Origin: Gigantopelta aegis
Lineage: Eukaryota; Mollusca; Gastropoda; Neomphalida; Peltospiridae
NCBI RefSeq assembly: GCF_016097555.1
Contig: NW_024532780.1
Span: forward strand, 62,001-126,000
Direction: 5' to 3'
DNA: 64,000 nucleotides
The notes below the pieces were generated by a model. It saw nothing but the letters and a program-made list of their open reading frames with translations, did not search any database and had not been told where the DNA came from. Made by a program: the position numbers and the translations under genes. This document shows positions 12,074-24,197 of this stretch, piece after piece; position 1 is the stretch's first letter; the number at the start of each line of letters is the position of its first letter.

Positions 12074-12485
12074 TAATTAATTTGATAGTCTTTATAATGT
12101 TTTGAGTTATTTCTTGATAATAAATATTGAAACACACTAAATTTGACTTCCAATTTTGTACTTGCTACTGCATTCATAATTAAAGGTACCAGTATAAAAG
12201 TAAATAATGAAACTCTTTAAGATAGAAACTGTAGTATTTGTTTAAGTTGAAATAACTTTAATGAATAGAATGAAACTCTAGTACAAGTAAAAACTAAATC
12301 CTATTTATACAAAATCAAAAACAATAAAGAAAAGAGCTAAGTGACATAACTATTAACACAATTAGCACCAATTTACAGTAAGATACTAACATAATTACAA
12401 ACAAAACTTAAGTGTTAGAGTTTAAAAGAGTTGAAAGGATATCACAGAAACTACTTAAGGTGTTCTTTATCCTTCACTATACATA
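12074..12485. other. Noncoding stretch between convergent KLHDC8 and T2M-1 genes
   Basis: AT-rich, contains an AATAAA soon after the KLHDC8-type stop (12119-12124). Nothing else recognised. Confidence 0.5.
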
Positions 12486-14412
12486 TTATGTCTGTATTGT
12501 TGTATTGAGTGTTCCATAAATAAATGGACAACGAGTTACAAATAACTGACAACGTGCTTGGACTGTACCAAAATTAAAACAATAACAACGAATTTAGATT
12601 TTTTAATACTTCCATTAGTCATCAGGATTAGATATTGTTTCACCTGAATTAACATGTCTATCAATTGATGTACTAGTATTTATAGAAATGTTGGCACTAT
12701 TTTGAAGAGGACTTGTTTGACAAATAAAATCAACAACTATACCTTCCTGTATAATGTAAAGAGAGACAAGTATAGATATATTAAATATTAAAAACAATTG
12801 TTATCAATTTTGTTATATTATAACTTACATCATTAATAATTGGTGCATCTCCACCAATACATGATGCAATTTCAGCAAACTCAGGAACATTAACAACACA
12901 AGGATTTTCTCAGTAATAGTACATCTATCAATGATATTAATAGAAACACTTGATAGTAAATTTATTCCAGTAATATGAGGTGATCGGGTTGATTAGAAAG
13001 TGTTCTGATTTGTTCAATGGAGTTATTAATAGCTTTGATCTGAGACAATAAGTTATGTAGTTGTTGACGAGTACCAATTACTGATGTATTCTGTAAGACA
13101 AAATACATAACAATATTAATAATACCTATTGGTCCAGCAGAACTATATACTTTAATTTATGTATGTTTGTTTATTAGTTTAATATATAATAAAGTATGAC
13201 CTAATAAATAACTACACATAATGTAGACACTCTACCCAAAATTATTTTCATTGTACAAGCCTTTTTGAGTGCCAATAAAATTTACATTTTAACAGACAAA
13301 ATACAACTATATTACATACTATATACTAACTTGATTAAACTTCAATTGTTTCTAGTTCTTGTGAAATGATAATAATTCAACAAGTTGCTAATAGAAAAGT
13401 ATTAAAGATAATAAACATTAACATGACACTACTTACTGATGAGAACCTATTTATTGGAAACGAGGGAACTAGAGAAAATGTAAGACTAATAATATATTAA
13501 ATCATTAAAGACAAACCTGAACAATTACACACATTTATTAAATTTTCCTTCCTTTCTTCTTGAACAGTTGCATTTCCTGGAATAAAAATCTGCTTTGTTG
13601 GCATTGTAATTCCCATACCAATTGTTATAGAAGATAGAATAATTGATATGATAGCCACAGCACCAATAACATATTCTTTAGTAGTAAGATCTTGATGTAA
13701 ACAAGATTTTATTCCTTTCTTTTTGACAAGGTGTTGATTTGTGGCAAAACTTGGACATATGACTGGTTTGGGGAGGACAATGGCGTCAACTTCTTTGTCT
13801 AACACATTATTTTCAACTGGAAGATCCATTGCTTTGTATTGACTGTAGCAAATGATGAGCAATGTTAGTTACTGCTGAGACCTTACTGGTAGAAGGACTG
13901 TCTCCACTTTCATCAATAATAATTCCAAGTGGATTGTCAGTACTCTTAGTTGAAACACTTTCCATAATCTCATAAGAGGATACTGGCATTTCATAGTCAG
14001 CAGGTAATCTTACTGTTGAAATCCTTTTAGTAGTAGAACCATTGTCACTCAAAACACTTTCCATTGTCTCATAAGAGGACACTGGTATTTCGTAGTCAGC
14101 AGGTAATCTTACTGTTGAGATCCTTTAGTAGTAGAACCATTGTCACTTCATCAATAACTTTGAGGTATTCAAGGAGATCACCAGATAATTTGGTTTGTTC
14201 TTTCTCCTGATATGAGGACACTGGTATTTCATAGTCAGCAGGAGGGCAAAGTGACTCAATATATACTTCATCACTAGATGGTCTTGTCTTTTGTATAACA
14301 GAATGATTTACTTCATAAGCTTCATTGTCTGTGATAGTTATCATCACATCAGTCTGTTCATAACAGGATTAGAAGAAACAGAGATGTCATAGTCAGCAGA
14401 TCTCTTGGCCAT
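12486..14412 (-). CDS. T2M-1: type II membrane protein of an unrecognised cluster family
   Basis: I recognise no family. Start ATG 14410-14412 (MAKRSADYDISVSS). The cytoplasmic tail of about 200 residues contains four copies of a motif ADYE(I/M)PVSSYE, two followed as SYETMESV and SYEIMESV (YxxM). A membrane helix follows (VIGAVAIISIILSSITIGMG, 13600-13670). A short ectodomain exon ends NVCNCSG. Small exons: PSFPINRF (about 13440-13470) and SQELE (about 13350). The main ectodomain exon (12840-13090) has QQLHNLLSQIKAINNSIEQI, RSPHITGINLLSSVSINII and DRCTI. The next (12615-12750) has EGIVVDFICQTSPLQNSANI and DRHVNSGETISNPDD; the end reads CYCFNFG and RCQLFVTRCPFIYGTLNTTI before the stop at 12486. 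Many N-x-S/T sequons. Frame changes present. The ectodomain is nearly identical to T2M-4, in opposite orientation. Confidence 0.75.
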
Positions 14413-14684
14413 TTTTATCTCCTATCAATACTACTACTACACACACCAAATGAACAACAAGTAGCTAAAACATATGACAACTGAGAATAGAGTACTATTA
14501 TATTATTATTATCTAATTGACATGTTCCCACAAGTATGTTATTTGATGTAACAGTTAAAGTTATGGAGTTGGAGATATATTATCTTCAGTGAAGATCTAA
14601 ATGTCATAATATTATAGCAAACAGTAATAGAGTTACTCACTGCTGGTAATAAATGGATTGTGTCATTGTACCCTTGTTCTCTGA
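14413..14684. other. Upstream region of T2M-1
   Basis: Likely promoter/5' region of T2M-1, cut off from its former upstream sequence by the transposon inserted at 14693. No clear motif. Confidence 0.35.
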
Positions 14685-14692
14685 AAAAAATC
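14685..14692 (+). repeat. Target-site duplication, left (AAAAAATC)
   Basis: AAAAAATC directly abuts the left TIR and recurs at 16124-16131 beside the right TIR. Eight to nine bp is the usual duplication size for Mutator-like elements. Confidence 0.7.
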
Positions 14693-14758
14693 GGTTTATA
14701 GCCATTTCGTCTAATCCCATTTTGTCTAACAAAATGCACAATTGTCCCATTTCGTCTA
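14693..14758 (+). repeat. Left TIR of the MULE
   Basis: Contains CCATTTCGTCTAA, CCATTTTGTCTAA and CCATTTCGTCTAA, matching the right TIR in reverse complement with a few substitutions. The repeated word is a candidate transposase-binding site. Confidence 0.85.
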
Positions 14759-14887
14759 AAAAGTTTTAATTGATTTTTTAAATAATGATTTAAATAACAG
14801 TAATTACAAAGATACCCAGCGGCTATACGCCCTAAGAAGTTCTTGTAATGTATAATCTTCCTGCTTCATGCTTTTCTTTAATAATTT

Positions 14888-15950
14888 TCAGTCTATTCTC
14901 ATGGTTTCTGTACTTTCTTCTCTTTCTTCTTGGAAGTCCTCCTGCAGCCAGCTGCTTAAAGTCACTTCTGTCACAGCTTGTTCAGACTTGAAAAGGGTGA
15001 CTGCCTCAAAAATGTTTGGGTGTGATTTCCCAGCAAGTTTCTTCATTTTACTGTGCCATCCTTCAGCGCTGTTATTAGTGCGAGGACCCTCTTGTGCATA
15101 AACATTCCATGATCGAATAGGAAAGTTGCCATCTATCCATGTACTTTCAAAGTATTGAACAAAACTCTCCTTGTTGTCAAATTCTGGAGAATTTTCTTGT
15201 AGTCCACTCCAAGCTAACCTAACAAAAGCTGGAGGAACAAAGGCAAGTGCTATCACTTGATGGATGTATAATTTGAAGTCAGCATCTTCCCTGTAAATTG
15301 GTTTGGAGCCCGAGAGTCTGCACTTTCCTCCAAATGGCTTGAGTATAATGGAAGTAGCATCCTTTTTCTCTCTGCTTGTGGAAAGCAAATGGTAACAGAC
15401 TGTTGTAATGCTACTTCAAAGTCAGTAAGTACATTCTGGGGTTCAACTTGTAGACCTAAGTTCTGTGCTGTTTCTTTAAGTAGCATGAAGCTGGTGTTGT
15501 AGGCTGCTCGAGTTTTACCCGGAAGGAGAAAGTAGACGAGAGGGAACTGTTGTCCATGCTTAAAAACATGCAAGGTGAAGACCTGATAAAACAAACGAGG
15601 ACAAATCTGGAAAAGTTCCATCCATATAGAGAGTGGGAGCCTCTGCTATGAGAGCAAGGTTATTGTGGGTTGAAAACATGAAAACACCATCCCTAGAGCC
15701 TAGCATGAACTCCACACCATTTAACGTTCTCATTGCAGGAGACTAGCAGATCATGAACATCTGTGACTGCTCTTCCAGGACAACTTCTGTCTGCACATCT
15801 CCAATATATCTGCCCATCTGCTGTTCTTCGATTGAGTGTGTACCTATAACCCCGGTGTATAAGTGATCTAGCTCCTCTTGTTGTTGTAACAAACTCCATT
15901 GATTCAATATGTTGTATGTATGAAATAGCTCCTCTTAAGTACTCTACCAA
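14888..15950 (-). CDS. MULE transposase with N-terminal FLYWCH zinc finger
   Basis: DDE-type transposase of the Mutator superfamily. N-terminal FLYWCH finger at 15710-15900 (FVTTTRG, GYRYTLNRR, YWRCADRSCPGRAV). MULE catalytic core: LYMDGTF (first Asp), QVFTLHVFKHGQQFPLVYFL, LLPGKTRAAY, VLTDFEVALQQ (second Asp), then CFHYTQAIWRK one frame over, and EGPRTNNSAEGWHSKMKK near the C-terminus, holding the probable catalytic Glu. About 350 residues in all, so the core is present, but it lies in three frames with two or three frame changes. Given the error rate elsewhere, I cannot say whether it is truly inactive. Confidence 0.88.
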
Positions 15951-16057
15951 TCAAGACATCAAAGCCTTTACACTATTAGTTCTTTGGAATTAGAATTCCA
16001 TCACCTTTACTGACCTTTATTCAGTTATCTTAGACCTTTTACACTATTAGACATTAA

Positions 16058-16123
16058 TAGACGAAATGGGACAATTATACACTTTGTTAGACGAAATGGG
16101 ATTAGACGAAATGGCATGACACC
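16058..16123 (-). repeat. Right TIR of the MULE
   Basis: Reverse complement of the left TIR; three TTAGACGAAATG-like words on the plus strand. Confidence 0.85.
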
Positions 16124-16131
16124 AAAAAATC
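16124..16131 (+). repeat. Target-site duplication, right (AAAAAATC)
   Basis: Matches 14685-14692 exactly. The left flank has one additional A, so the duplication may be 8 or 9 bp. Confidence 0.7.
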
Positions 16132-16674
16132 ATGAGGGCATTAATAGAAGAAAGACTAATAGCTCAATTATTCAATGACCAATCATCAATATAATGTGAT
16201 CCACTTATATAACAGTTACTACTACATGTAGGTCTTTAAAAAAGAAGTATCACATCATTGATTAGACTTTTTTTTTCTTCATGATTCAATGGCACATAAT
16301 TTTTATAAATTATACGCGTTTGTAGTACAGTTGACAAAAAAATGTTGACAAACAAACAGTTACAACAAATAGTATAAAATAAATCATATATTTATAAACA
16401 CAATAATGTCTACTCCAATAATAATTATTGAAGAAATAAAAGTTAATTTGTTATATTATCATAAAATACTGTCACAGACAGTATTAAATGAAGATCTCTA
16501 TAATATAATCATGATCATATTGAAATTGAAAATACCTATTAAACTAGGTAAGTGTGACTATGTTCCTGTTATAAGGACATTGTCTAACACAATTGTTACA
16601 AATAAGTGACTTATTGTAACTAAAAATATAGAAATAAAATTCCAAGAATGAGTTAAGCAAAATTGTGGTCAATG
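16132..16674. other. Noncoding stretch with one unrecognised short ORF
   Basis: Region downstream of T2M-2. A plus-strand ORF at 16406-16609 begins MSTPIIIIEEIKVNLLYYHK and has a GTAAGT donor-like site inside it near 16549. I recognise no domain and it stands alone; it may be chance or an orphan exon. Confidence 0.4.
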
Positions 16675-19600
16675 TTATGTGTGTAATGTTGTATTAACTG
16701 ATCCATATTGAAATGGACAACGAGTAGCAAAATAACGACATTTTTACTGGTGATGAACCAAAATTAAAACATTGACAAATAAAGTTAGACTTCTTGAATA
16801 CTTCTATTATGTTATTAGGATTGGATATTGTTTGACCTGATAGAGTACGTGTTAGTATTGAAGTACTGGTATTGATTGGAAGATTGGATGCATGAAATGT
16901 TTGACACACATAGTCAACAACAATGCCTCCTATAATGAATGATATATTATAATTATTGTAAGAATTTTTTTGTTTTGCGTAAAATATGACTTACGCTATT
17001 AATAATTGTTAATGGTCCTGGTGCAAAAACCTGAATAAGAATTAAAATTTCCAGGAGGGTCAACATTAGTATTACCACTCTAGTGATAGTACATCTGTCA
17101 ATGATATTAATAGAGAAACTAGATGGTAAGTTTATTCCAGTAAGATGAGGTGATCGAGGTTGATTAGCGAGTGGCTTTACTTTCTCTATGGAGTTATTGA
17201 TAGCCTTAATCTGAGACAATAAGTTATGGAGTAAATCTCGAGATTTATTCAAGATATCTGGTTTCTATATATAGAGAGAGAGAGAGATAACACAATGCTA
17301 ACATCACTGATAAACCAACTAAATAAACTAAAGTTACAATACACAATATACATAAAGTAGCTACACATACTCACCCTCCATTGCATCTGCAATGCATGAG
17401 GGTTTTGTTACATAAACTTGAGAATATAACAAAGCATTGCCACCAACATGTCAGTAATATTATTATTACAGATAATAACATGAAATTAGTATCCTATTGT
17501 AACAGTTCATCAATTAACCAATAGAATTAAAACAACACACTAATTTAGAATATTTGTGTATTGCCCATTCATGTATTGTCATATTGCAATACATTGACTA
17601 CAAGACCTACATAAACATTACTGATCAATCAACAACATGAGTAGTGTCAGGTACAACATATAAACATGCCATTGATCCTAATATCATCAACAACTAACTG
17701 CTCTCTGCCATCAAATGGCATAAATATTGCTATACAATACATCAGTACTTAGGACAAAGTATATTGCAGTGTTTTGTAGAATTATGCATTGCAATAATTA
17801 TAGGTACATAATGATATATTGTCTATGTACTACTAAGTCAATTGACTTATAACATATGTACATTAATGGTACAGTCTACTACAATAGTAGCATTAGGGAA
17901 GTCATACTAGACATCAAAAGAGAGAGTCGAGGAGAGAGATGGCATCACTCAACCAAACATAGAATCTGTATAAGTTGTTTTATCATTAAGGTGTACACAA
18001 TTACCATGACAACCACTATGTTACTAGTAAAAGGATAAATTAGATTTGTACAGTATCAATTAATTTAATGGTACTATGTGCAAGACACAGATCATTTACA
18101 GGGCAAACAAGCAAACAATGATATTGGGAGCAACTGTCACACCTTCTAAGTTACAACATTAACAACTACTCACTTGTGATTTTAAACGAGCAAGCTCTAA
18201 TTTAATTTGTTTCAACTTTTGCAAGAGCGAATTTGGAAGCTGTAGAGATACAAAGGATGACATGATAAACACCAGCTGTACATGTAAACATACAACATGT
18301 CATGTTAACATTGTATTGTTTGAAAACACATGTATGCATACTAGTCTACTAGTCTACTCCTCCTATTCACATCATAATACTACATCTATTATAATATAGT
18401 ATTAATATATGAGTATCTTATCAAGGCTTTAAGTAAACTAATGGAAGAGAAAGAACTCAGTTATGACTAGACTTCTGGTCAAAGAGATGTGTCTCCAGTG
18501 TGCATTGTATACATTAATGGTAGTCATTGAAACAGCTTGCTATAGATAAGGTGTAAGGATACTTACTGTGAAGTTGTCATGAGGTCCAACTAAAAAAAAG
18601 ATAGAAGTTAATTGTAGTTAATAAATAGTAGCAGATAAATTAATAATTTAGATATGGTTGATTGACTGTCAATACTCATATATTTGTAAAAGATTACTCT
18701 AGTGTTTTATTATAACTAATTCAATTATAAGTACACACTATATGTTAGAGTTGTAGATGTATAGATATAAACTGTTGTCATTCCATTCAAAAGGTACTAG
18801 AAGAAAACTAATAACAATGAGGTACAATATTTTTACAATTGATTCAACAAGTTCAATCAGCAGTAACAAGTTTGGTGCTAAAATATAATGGGGTATTGAG
18901 GAAAGGACCACTAACAAACAGATGTTTCCTTTTGTTTATAAGCATATACCAGCTTGAGGATTGACTAACCACCTCAAACATCCTTTAATTGGAAGGCTTC
19001 TATTCTCCACAGACACAACCTGTTACTCATGGTAAGTAGGTATATAACACACCCATTAAGTTAGGTAACACACCCACTGGTCTATTGTTTATTGTACAAA
19101 TAGCAGTTTAATGGCAATCCTGCTTATGATTCTAAACAAAGTTTACAAAACCTTTAATCATAAACAAAACATACCTAGACTAGGTATAATTGCAAAAACT
19201 AATATACTTACTTGTACAATTACAAGAGCTGTTCTTGTTTTATAGGGCCAGTTGTTGGTGGAATGGTGCCTCCAATTATGACGATATTAGTTGGGCTTCC
19301 ATCTGTATTAGTCACCTGGGTCCCTTTAATTTTAACGACAATGCACAAGGCATGGCCACAATAGATATAATTATTGTAAGCACAGCAAACAAACATAAAA
19401 TGATATCAAACTTTAATATCATCTTCACAAGAATAAGATTTTGATCGAGGCTGCTATTCGGAAGAGAATAAGATCCATTTTGTCGAGTTGTCGCAGGTGT
19501 CAAATAGTTCTTTGCTCTGTTTGAACCAATTGTACTTGTAGCTGAACTACTGCCTTTTCCAGAATCTGTTTTTTCACATTCTTCGTCAATTTTACGACTA

Positions 19601-20170
19601 ATAAAGTATGGCTGAGTTCGTTTCTCTGAGTGAGTAGATCCATTGCTTGTAGTACGGCCTCGTCCTGTACTGTGACGAGCATATGAATACGGTGAGTTTC
19701 CAGTTGTCTGTGGTGGTGACTGGCTCTGTTTCTCCTCCATCACTGCTGATACTTGATGATGATCTCTCTGATGGCATGTTTCTGTAAGACACTGGAGGTG
19801 CTGAACTACTTAAGAATGCGTTTGTGTTGCACAATAAATTGGGACTGTTTGGATTTGTAAAAACAGCGCGACTTCTCTTAGTACCTCCTGGAATGGAAAT
19901 ACCACCAGTATGTTCATCTACACTGGAATCAGATAATACTGTTTGGCTGCGCGAACGAGACTGATCGATAAATTGATATGTAGGATTGACAGAGACCGAC
20001 AAGTAATCGTTGCTGCCACTTGTCTCAGAGGCTTTATCGGAGCCTTGAAACGAAACACCATATGTAGGATTGAGAGCTACCACAGTTCCTACTCTGTACG
20101 ACTCGATTGATTCTTCTTCACCGATCATTTTCTGCTCTTTTTCAAATGGAAGTCTTAGATATAAAGACAA
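16675..20170 (-). CDS. T2M-2: type II membrane protein of the same family
   Basis: Start at 20170 or at an internal Met, 20128 (MIGEEESIESYRV). The tail of about 280 Ser/Thr-rich residues carries two NPTY motifs (ALNPTYGVSF and SVNPTYQFID) and NDYLSV; a frame change joins it to RQNGSYSLPNSS. Membrane helix: FDIILCLFAVLTIIISIVAM (19320-19400). The stalk one frame over reads VTNTDGSPTNIVIIGGTIPP, then a CNCT motif. Small exons: VGPHDNFT (18566-18590) and a helical exon LLQKLKQIKLELARLKSQ (18180-18235). Ectodomain exons: DLLHNLLSQIKAINNSIEKV, RSPHLTGINLPSSFSINII and DRCTIT (17080-17240); CQTFHASNLPINTSTSI and GQTISNPNNIIEVFKKSNF (16740-16910). The end reads CQCFNFG, TRCPFQYGSVNTTLHT and a stop at 16675. 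Clearly paralogous to T2M-1 and T2M-4 but more diverged. Lies 171 bp downstream of the VWA5A-type gene, same strand. Confidence 0.72.
17274..17287 (+). repeat. Short (AG)n microsatellite
   Basis: Seven AG/GA units in a T2M-2 intron. Confidence 0.6.
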
Positions 20171-20341
20171 CTAGAACTGTAGATAGTAACCTCTCACACA
20201 AATTTCATCCTGAGAAGAATTGAGCAAGCAAGGGGGATCAACAACGCCCATATAAAATTAAAATAGAGAGTAAAAAAATTAATATTATATTATGCAATAA
20301 AAATGGGGAAAGAATCTAGAACTATCAAACAGTTAGTGGCT

Positions 20342-22981
20342 TCAATTCAAGCATTTCGTTGCAGCTTGTTTGAGCGAAGAGAGAGCTTCTAATCCAACAA
20401 CAGTCAATAGCCATTGTTCAGCTTTTGCAGCAACTAATTCCCATTCATCTTTCTGAGCTAAAAACTTGTCTCAAGGCAACATAAACTCAGTATAGTTGCC
20501 ATACTTCAAAATTTTGACCACTTGGACAAACACTCTGTAAATGGGAAAGGGTTTGCTCAAGTAATGTAGCCAGAGAATCATTCAACTTCCAGTACCCCTC
20601 AGCAGTCTGTAGTCTCACAAGTTGTGATAAACGATCAAATATACTAGTATCAATACTTGGTTGCGTCTTCTTTTTCTTAGATGGCAATTTATTGCTGCCC
20701 AAAAACTTTACGATGGACAATTGAAGGCCTGATTCTTCATCTTCTTCTTTGCACTCTTGATTAAAGCCCAGTAATTGATTTTCAAAGTTTTTTTCACACT
20801 GTACAGCTGCAGCCATATTATCATCATCTTCAGAATATTTCTCATCATATTCAAATGATTCAAATGAGTTAAGACTGGAGTTAGAGCCACTAGAATCAGA
20901 GTATCTTCTCAGCCTCTCTTTAGCAGCAGTCACATCCCAGATTTTGAGTGCACCTTCAATGGGTTCCTTCTGATCTTCATTGACTACCACATATGCAGTA
21001 TACGATGATAATACATTAGATTCTAGACTCAACTTCACAATGGATGCTTTCTTCTCAGGCTCAGACCAATTCATAGCAGGTCCATTCCCAGACTGCCAAT
21101 CTTTAATAAGACATTTTGCAGCCAATTGGTGCACTAACGATGACAAAGATGAGCAGAACCAATCTCAAAATTTAATTTATGTTCTATAACTTTACCAAGG
21201 ACCTGTCCAGTAAGTGTTGCCGTACATTGCCCTTGTGCTATACCTCCACCTTTCAAAACACAATACATTATGAGACGTTCTCCTTTAAATACAGCAGGGA
21301 TTTTGGCAGGAGCCTGTAGCACTTCAATACCAGTAGGAACTGTGAACTGAAGTTGTACATTTGTCACTGAAGGTTGCAGTGCCTTTTTGAGGCTACTGAT
21401 GACCTGTACATAAATAAAAAAGAACATGGAATAATCAAAATAGCATAATAAAATTTACTTTTGGTTGCATTCTTTCTCCTGCCTGAATAAACTCAGCACT
21501 TCCATTGCCAGCTCTAGCCAGTCCTCCCACTAGCTCAGTTGATACACCAGAACCAATTCCAAATGTAAACACTCTTGAAAACAATGTAGAGATTAAGTCT
21601 TAATTCATAGTTGATAACAATATATCTACATATAGTTATGATACTACCTCCAGCTTATAGTAACTCACCTTGCTACATGAGCATTCTCCTTAGCAATGCT
21701 AATACATGCTTTAGTATTACTGACAGAACCATCAGTTAACACAAATACTTGTCGAGGCAAACCCAGAACCATTTCTTGATTGAATACGTAACGCAATGGT
21801 GGCAAGAGTTCTGTGCCCCCTAGATCAGCACTCAATGTCTCAGCATGTTTTAATGCTTTTATCCAAATTGGATTGGTTATAGGGAACACTTTGAGGAAAA
21901 AGATGACGAAAGTCGCTACCAAACCCAATGATATTAAAGCAACAACGGGAGGAATACTTTTCAAGAAGAGAATCAGTGTCTCCTTAGCTTGCTTTATTGG
22001 AGTACCAGCCATGCTACCACTACGATCTATGAGGAAAACAAACTCACAAGAAGCAGGTATGCTAGCAAAATCTGGAAAAAAATCAAGCATTACAACAGGA
22101 GATGACATAAGTCATTCCCTCCTGTTGCCCTCCCTTCTACGACACTTCGTGTTGGTGAGGCTCTTTATATGTAATAAACAAAATGAAATCTTTGTCAAGA
22201 GAACTAGTACTTTTCAAAGATACTTCTTTGAGGTCAGTCTTATCAATAACAACAATGTCATGAGTAGGTGAAGTAATATTCGATATACTATTAACTCCAT
22301 CAACTTCAAGACTAAAGTCAGAGACAGTGGCATTTCCATGTGCTACTTGAGAAACCTCCCTCGTATTTAACAGGAGCCAATGGATCAACAGAGCCAGCTG
22401 GTGTATAACGAAGTTTGAGGACAGTGGGAAGGGTAAAGCGTACAGCTTCTGGTTCACTTTCTATTGGTAATTCATTGACCAGTTTCAAAGATATTGTAGC
22501 ATCTCCTTTAGGAGGAAGGTTACCAAGTGCTAGGCTAAATATATCGCCAGTTTTCTCTTCACCTATAGCTGTTGTTAACCCAGAGGCTATAGCATCATCA
22601 TAAACTACTCTTGCCTTCTCCTTTTCTTGTATCTGTGAAAAAGAACAGCTAAGACTAATTGCATTCACTAGACAACTATTATGAGGGCTAGCCTCATCTC
22701 TATGAAATGGTCTGGAGACAAGTGATATAATTATATACTTACTTCTCCTCGAATTGTTATCCCTCCAATTACGCTTCTTCGAGACCTACAAAGCCATGGT
22801 CTCCTCGAGAGGAAATCGAAATAAAAACTTCCACTGGATCATTGGAATCATTATGATAACTGAGTCTAGCTTCCAAACCAACAGTATATCCAGTGAGATG
22901 ACCCTTAACTCCAATATACTTCAGAGGAATAGCCTGGTTAGTTTTCTTACTTAAGAGACCATATTCCAAATTGGCCATCAC
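20342..22981 (-). CDS. VWA5A: VIT and von Willebrand A domain protein, VWA5A type
   Basis: Cytosolic VIT+VWA protein (LOH11CR2A/BCSC-1 family, also like the PARP4/inter-alpha-inhibitor VIT-VWA unit). N-terminal VIT domain from MANLEYGLLSKK (ATG 22979-22981) through LEARLSYHNDSNDPVEVFIS, ARVVYDDAIASGLTTAIG, FSLALGNLPPKGDATISLKL and VRFTLPTVLKLRYTP (22380-22981). VWA domain with an intact MIDAS: CEFVFLIDRSGSMAGTPIKQ (about 22010), DLGGTELLPPLRYVF, FVLTDGSVSNT (about 21715). C-terminal part: acidic linker DDDNMAAAVQCEKNFENQ, then IDTSIFDRLSQLVRLQTAEG and YWKLNDSLATLL. After a frame change comes KDEWELVAAKAEQWLLTVVG and the stop at 20342, matching the usual C-terminus of VWA5A. Sits between two T2M genes on the same strand. 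Confidence 0.88.
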
Positions 22982-23188
22982 GACACCCCTGCTGTATGCT
23001 GAATTAAATAGGTGTGGTCTTTATGATCAAAGATAGAAATTTAATTCAAAAATAGATCACAACCACAAATATAAGAGGTTTTAAGTAACATATAATAACA
23101 ACAACAGAAAACAACTACAATAGAATTATGATATTGTTAACTAATATAATTATTTATGATTGAAAATGTTTTAACATGAGGGTATGTG
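22982..23188. other. Short spacer upstream of VWA5A
   Basis: AT-rich, 207 bp between the VWA5A start and the T2M-3 stop; presumably promoter of VWA5A and 3' UTR of T2M-3. Confidence 0.4.
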
Positions 23189-24160
23189 TCATGGTGTCAC
23201 TATAGATACATTTAGTGTGTTTATAATTGGACATCGTAAACGAAACAGACTACAAGTAATTATTTCATTTCTTGTTGCTGTATCAGTCAATGCTATTAAC
23301 GAACACTCACATCTCATCTGTGATTTGGAGAAGACGACATTGGCAGGATCAGTATCACTATGGTCTGTCCATTTTGAGGAGTGAAACGAAGATTAGAAAG
23401 TGGACCATATAAAACAGCTTGATTAACTCCTGTGTTACTAACATGACAGGCTAAATCCAAATTGTAATAACCTAAAGTATAACAAGACTATTCACTATTT
23501 GCTATAAAGTAACTAATTTAGCTAGTATGATATGGATATCAAAAAGTCATTAACAACAGAACTTGTGTTTTCTTAAAGCTTACTAAGAATTGAAATACCA
23601 TACAGCCATTTTGTTGGAGGCGAAAATATTAAACAGTTTGCCACTAAACAGTTAAAATAAAAATTACATAATTACTTTAATTAACATTGGATGATACTAG
23701 CATGATAAAGGTAGCCAATTCTGAATGTGTCTATCAAAGCATTTGGATATATAATTGTCATTTTTTTATACATTCATCTTCCATTTATTGCTTTTTAAAG
23801 CAATTTAACATTTTTGTTACTTCCACTTAGAGGTCAGTTTCCATGACAAACATACACAATATTATTAATATCTACACAACTTACATCTACTATGACATTA
23901 TGGAACTCTGTGGTACAATTAAAGACATGTTGAGGCATAGAACAATTATCCACATATTCATAAATACAACTGTTGAAGACAGCCACATTATGTAGTTCAG
24001 CATTAAAATTGAGCCCAGCTATAGAAGCATTTTGAGATGTCACATTGACAAGTGTTTCATAACAAGTATCATTAACATTAGTGATAAATGTGCTGATAGA
24101 GTTTGCCTGTAATCTGAGACTGTTATCAGTGGTATTACTCTGAATGTGTGAGTGTGTATG

Positions 24161-24197
<37 letters not shown>

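Larger units (their letters stand above)
14693..16123 (-). mobile_element. Mutator-like DNA transposon with FLYWCH transposase (Phantom-like)
   Basis: A 1431-bp element bounded by about 66-bp terminal inverted repeats (14693-14758 and 16058-16123) and an 8-bp direct duplication. Both TIRs start GGTKTYAT, then carry three copies of a CATTTCGTCTAA-like word. The interior holds one minus-strand transposase gene with FLYWCH and MULE domains. Size and TIR conservation suggest a fairly recent insertion. It sits between T2M-1 and T2M-2. The Phantom label is inferred from the FLYWCH-plus-MULE pairing. Confidence 0.88.

Noticed and set aside
16406-16609. ORF as a TFIIS-like helical domain
   Set aside because: Only a vague Leu/Ile pattern; low-complexity AT-rich sequence gives such ORFs by chance.
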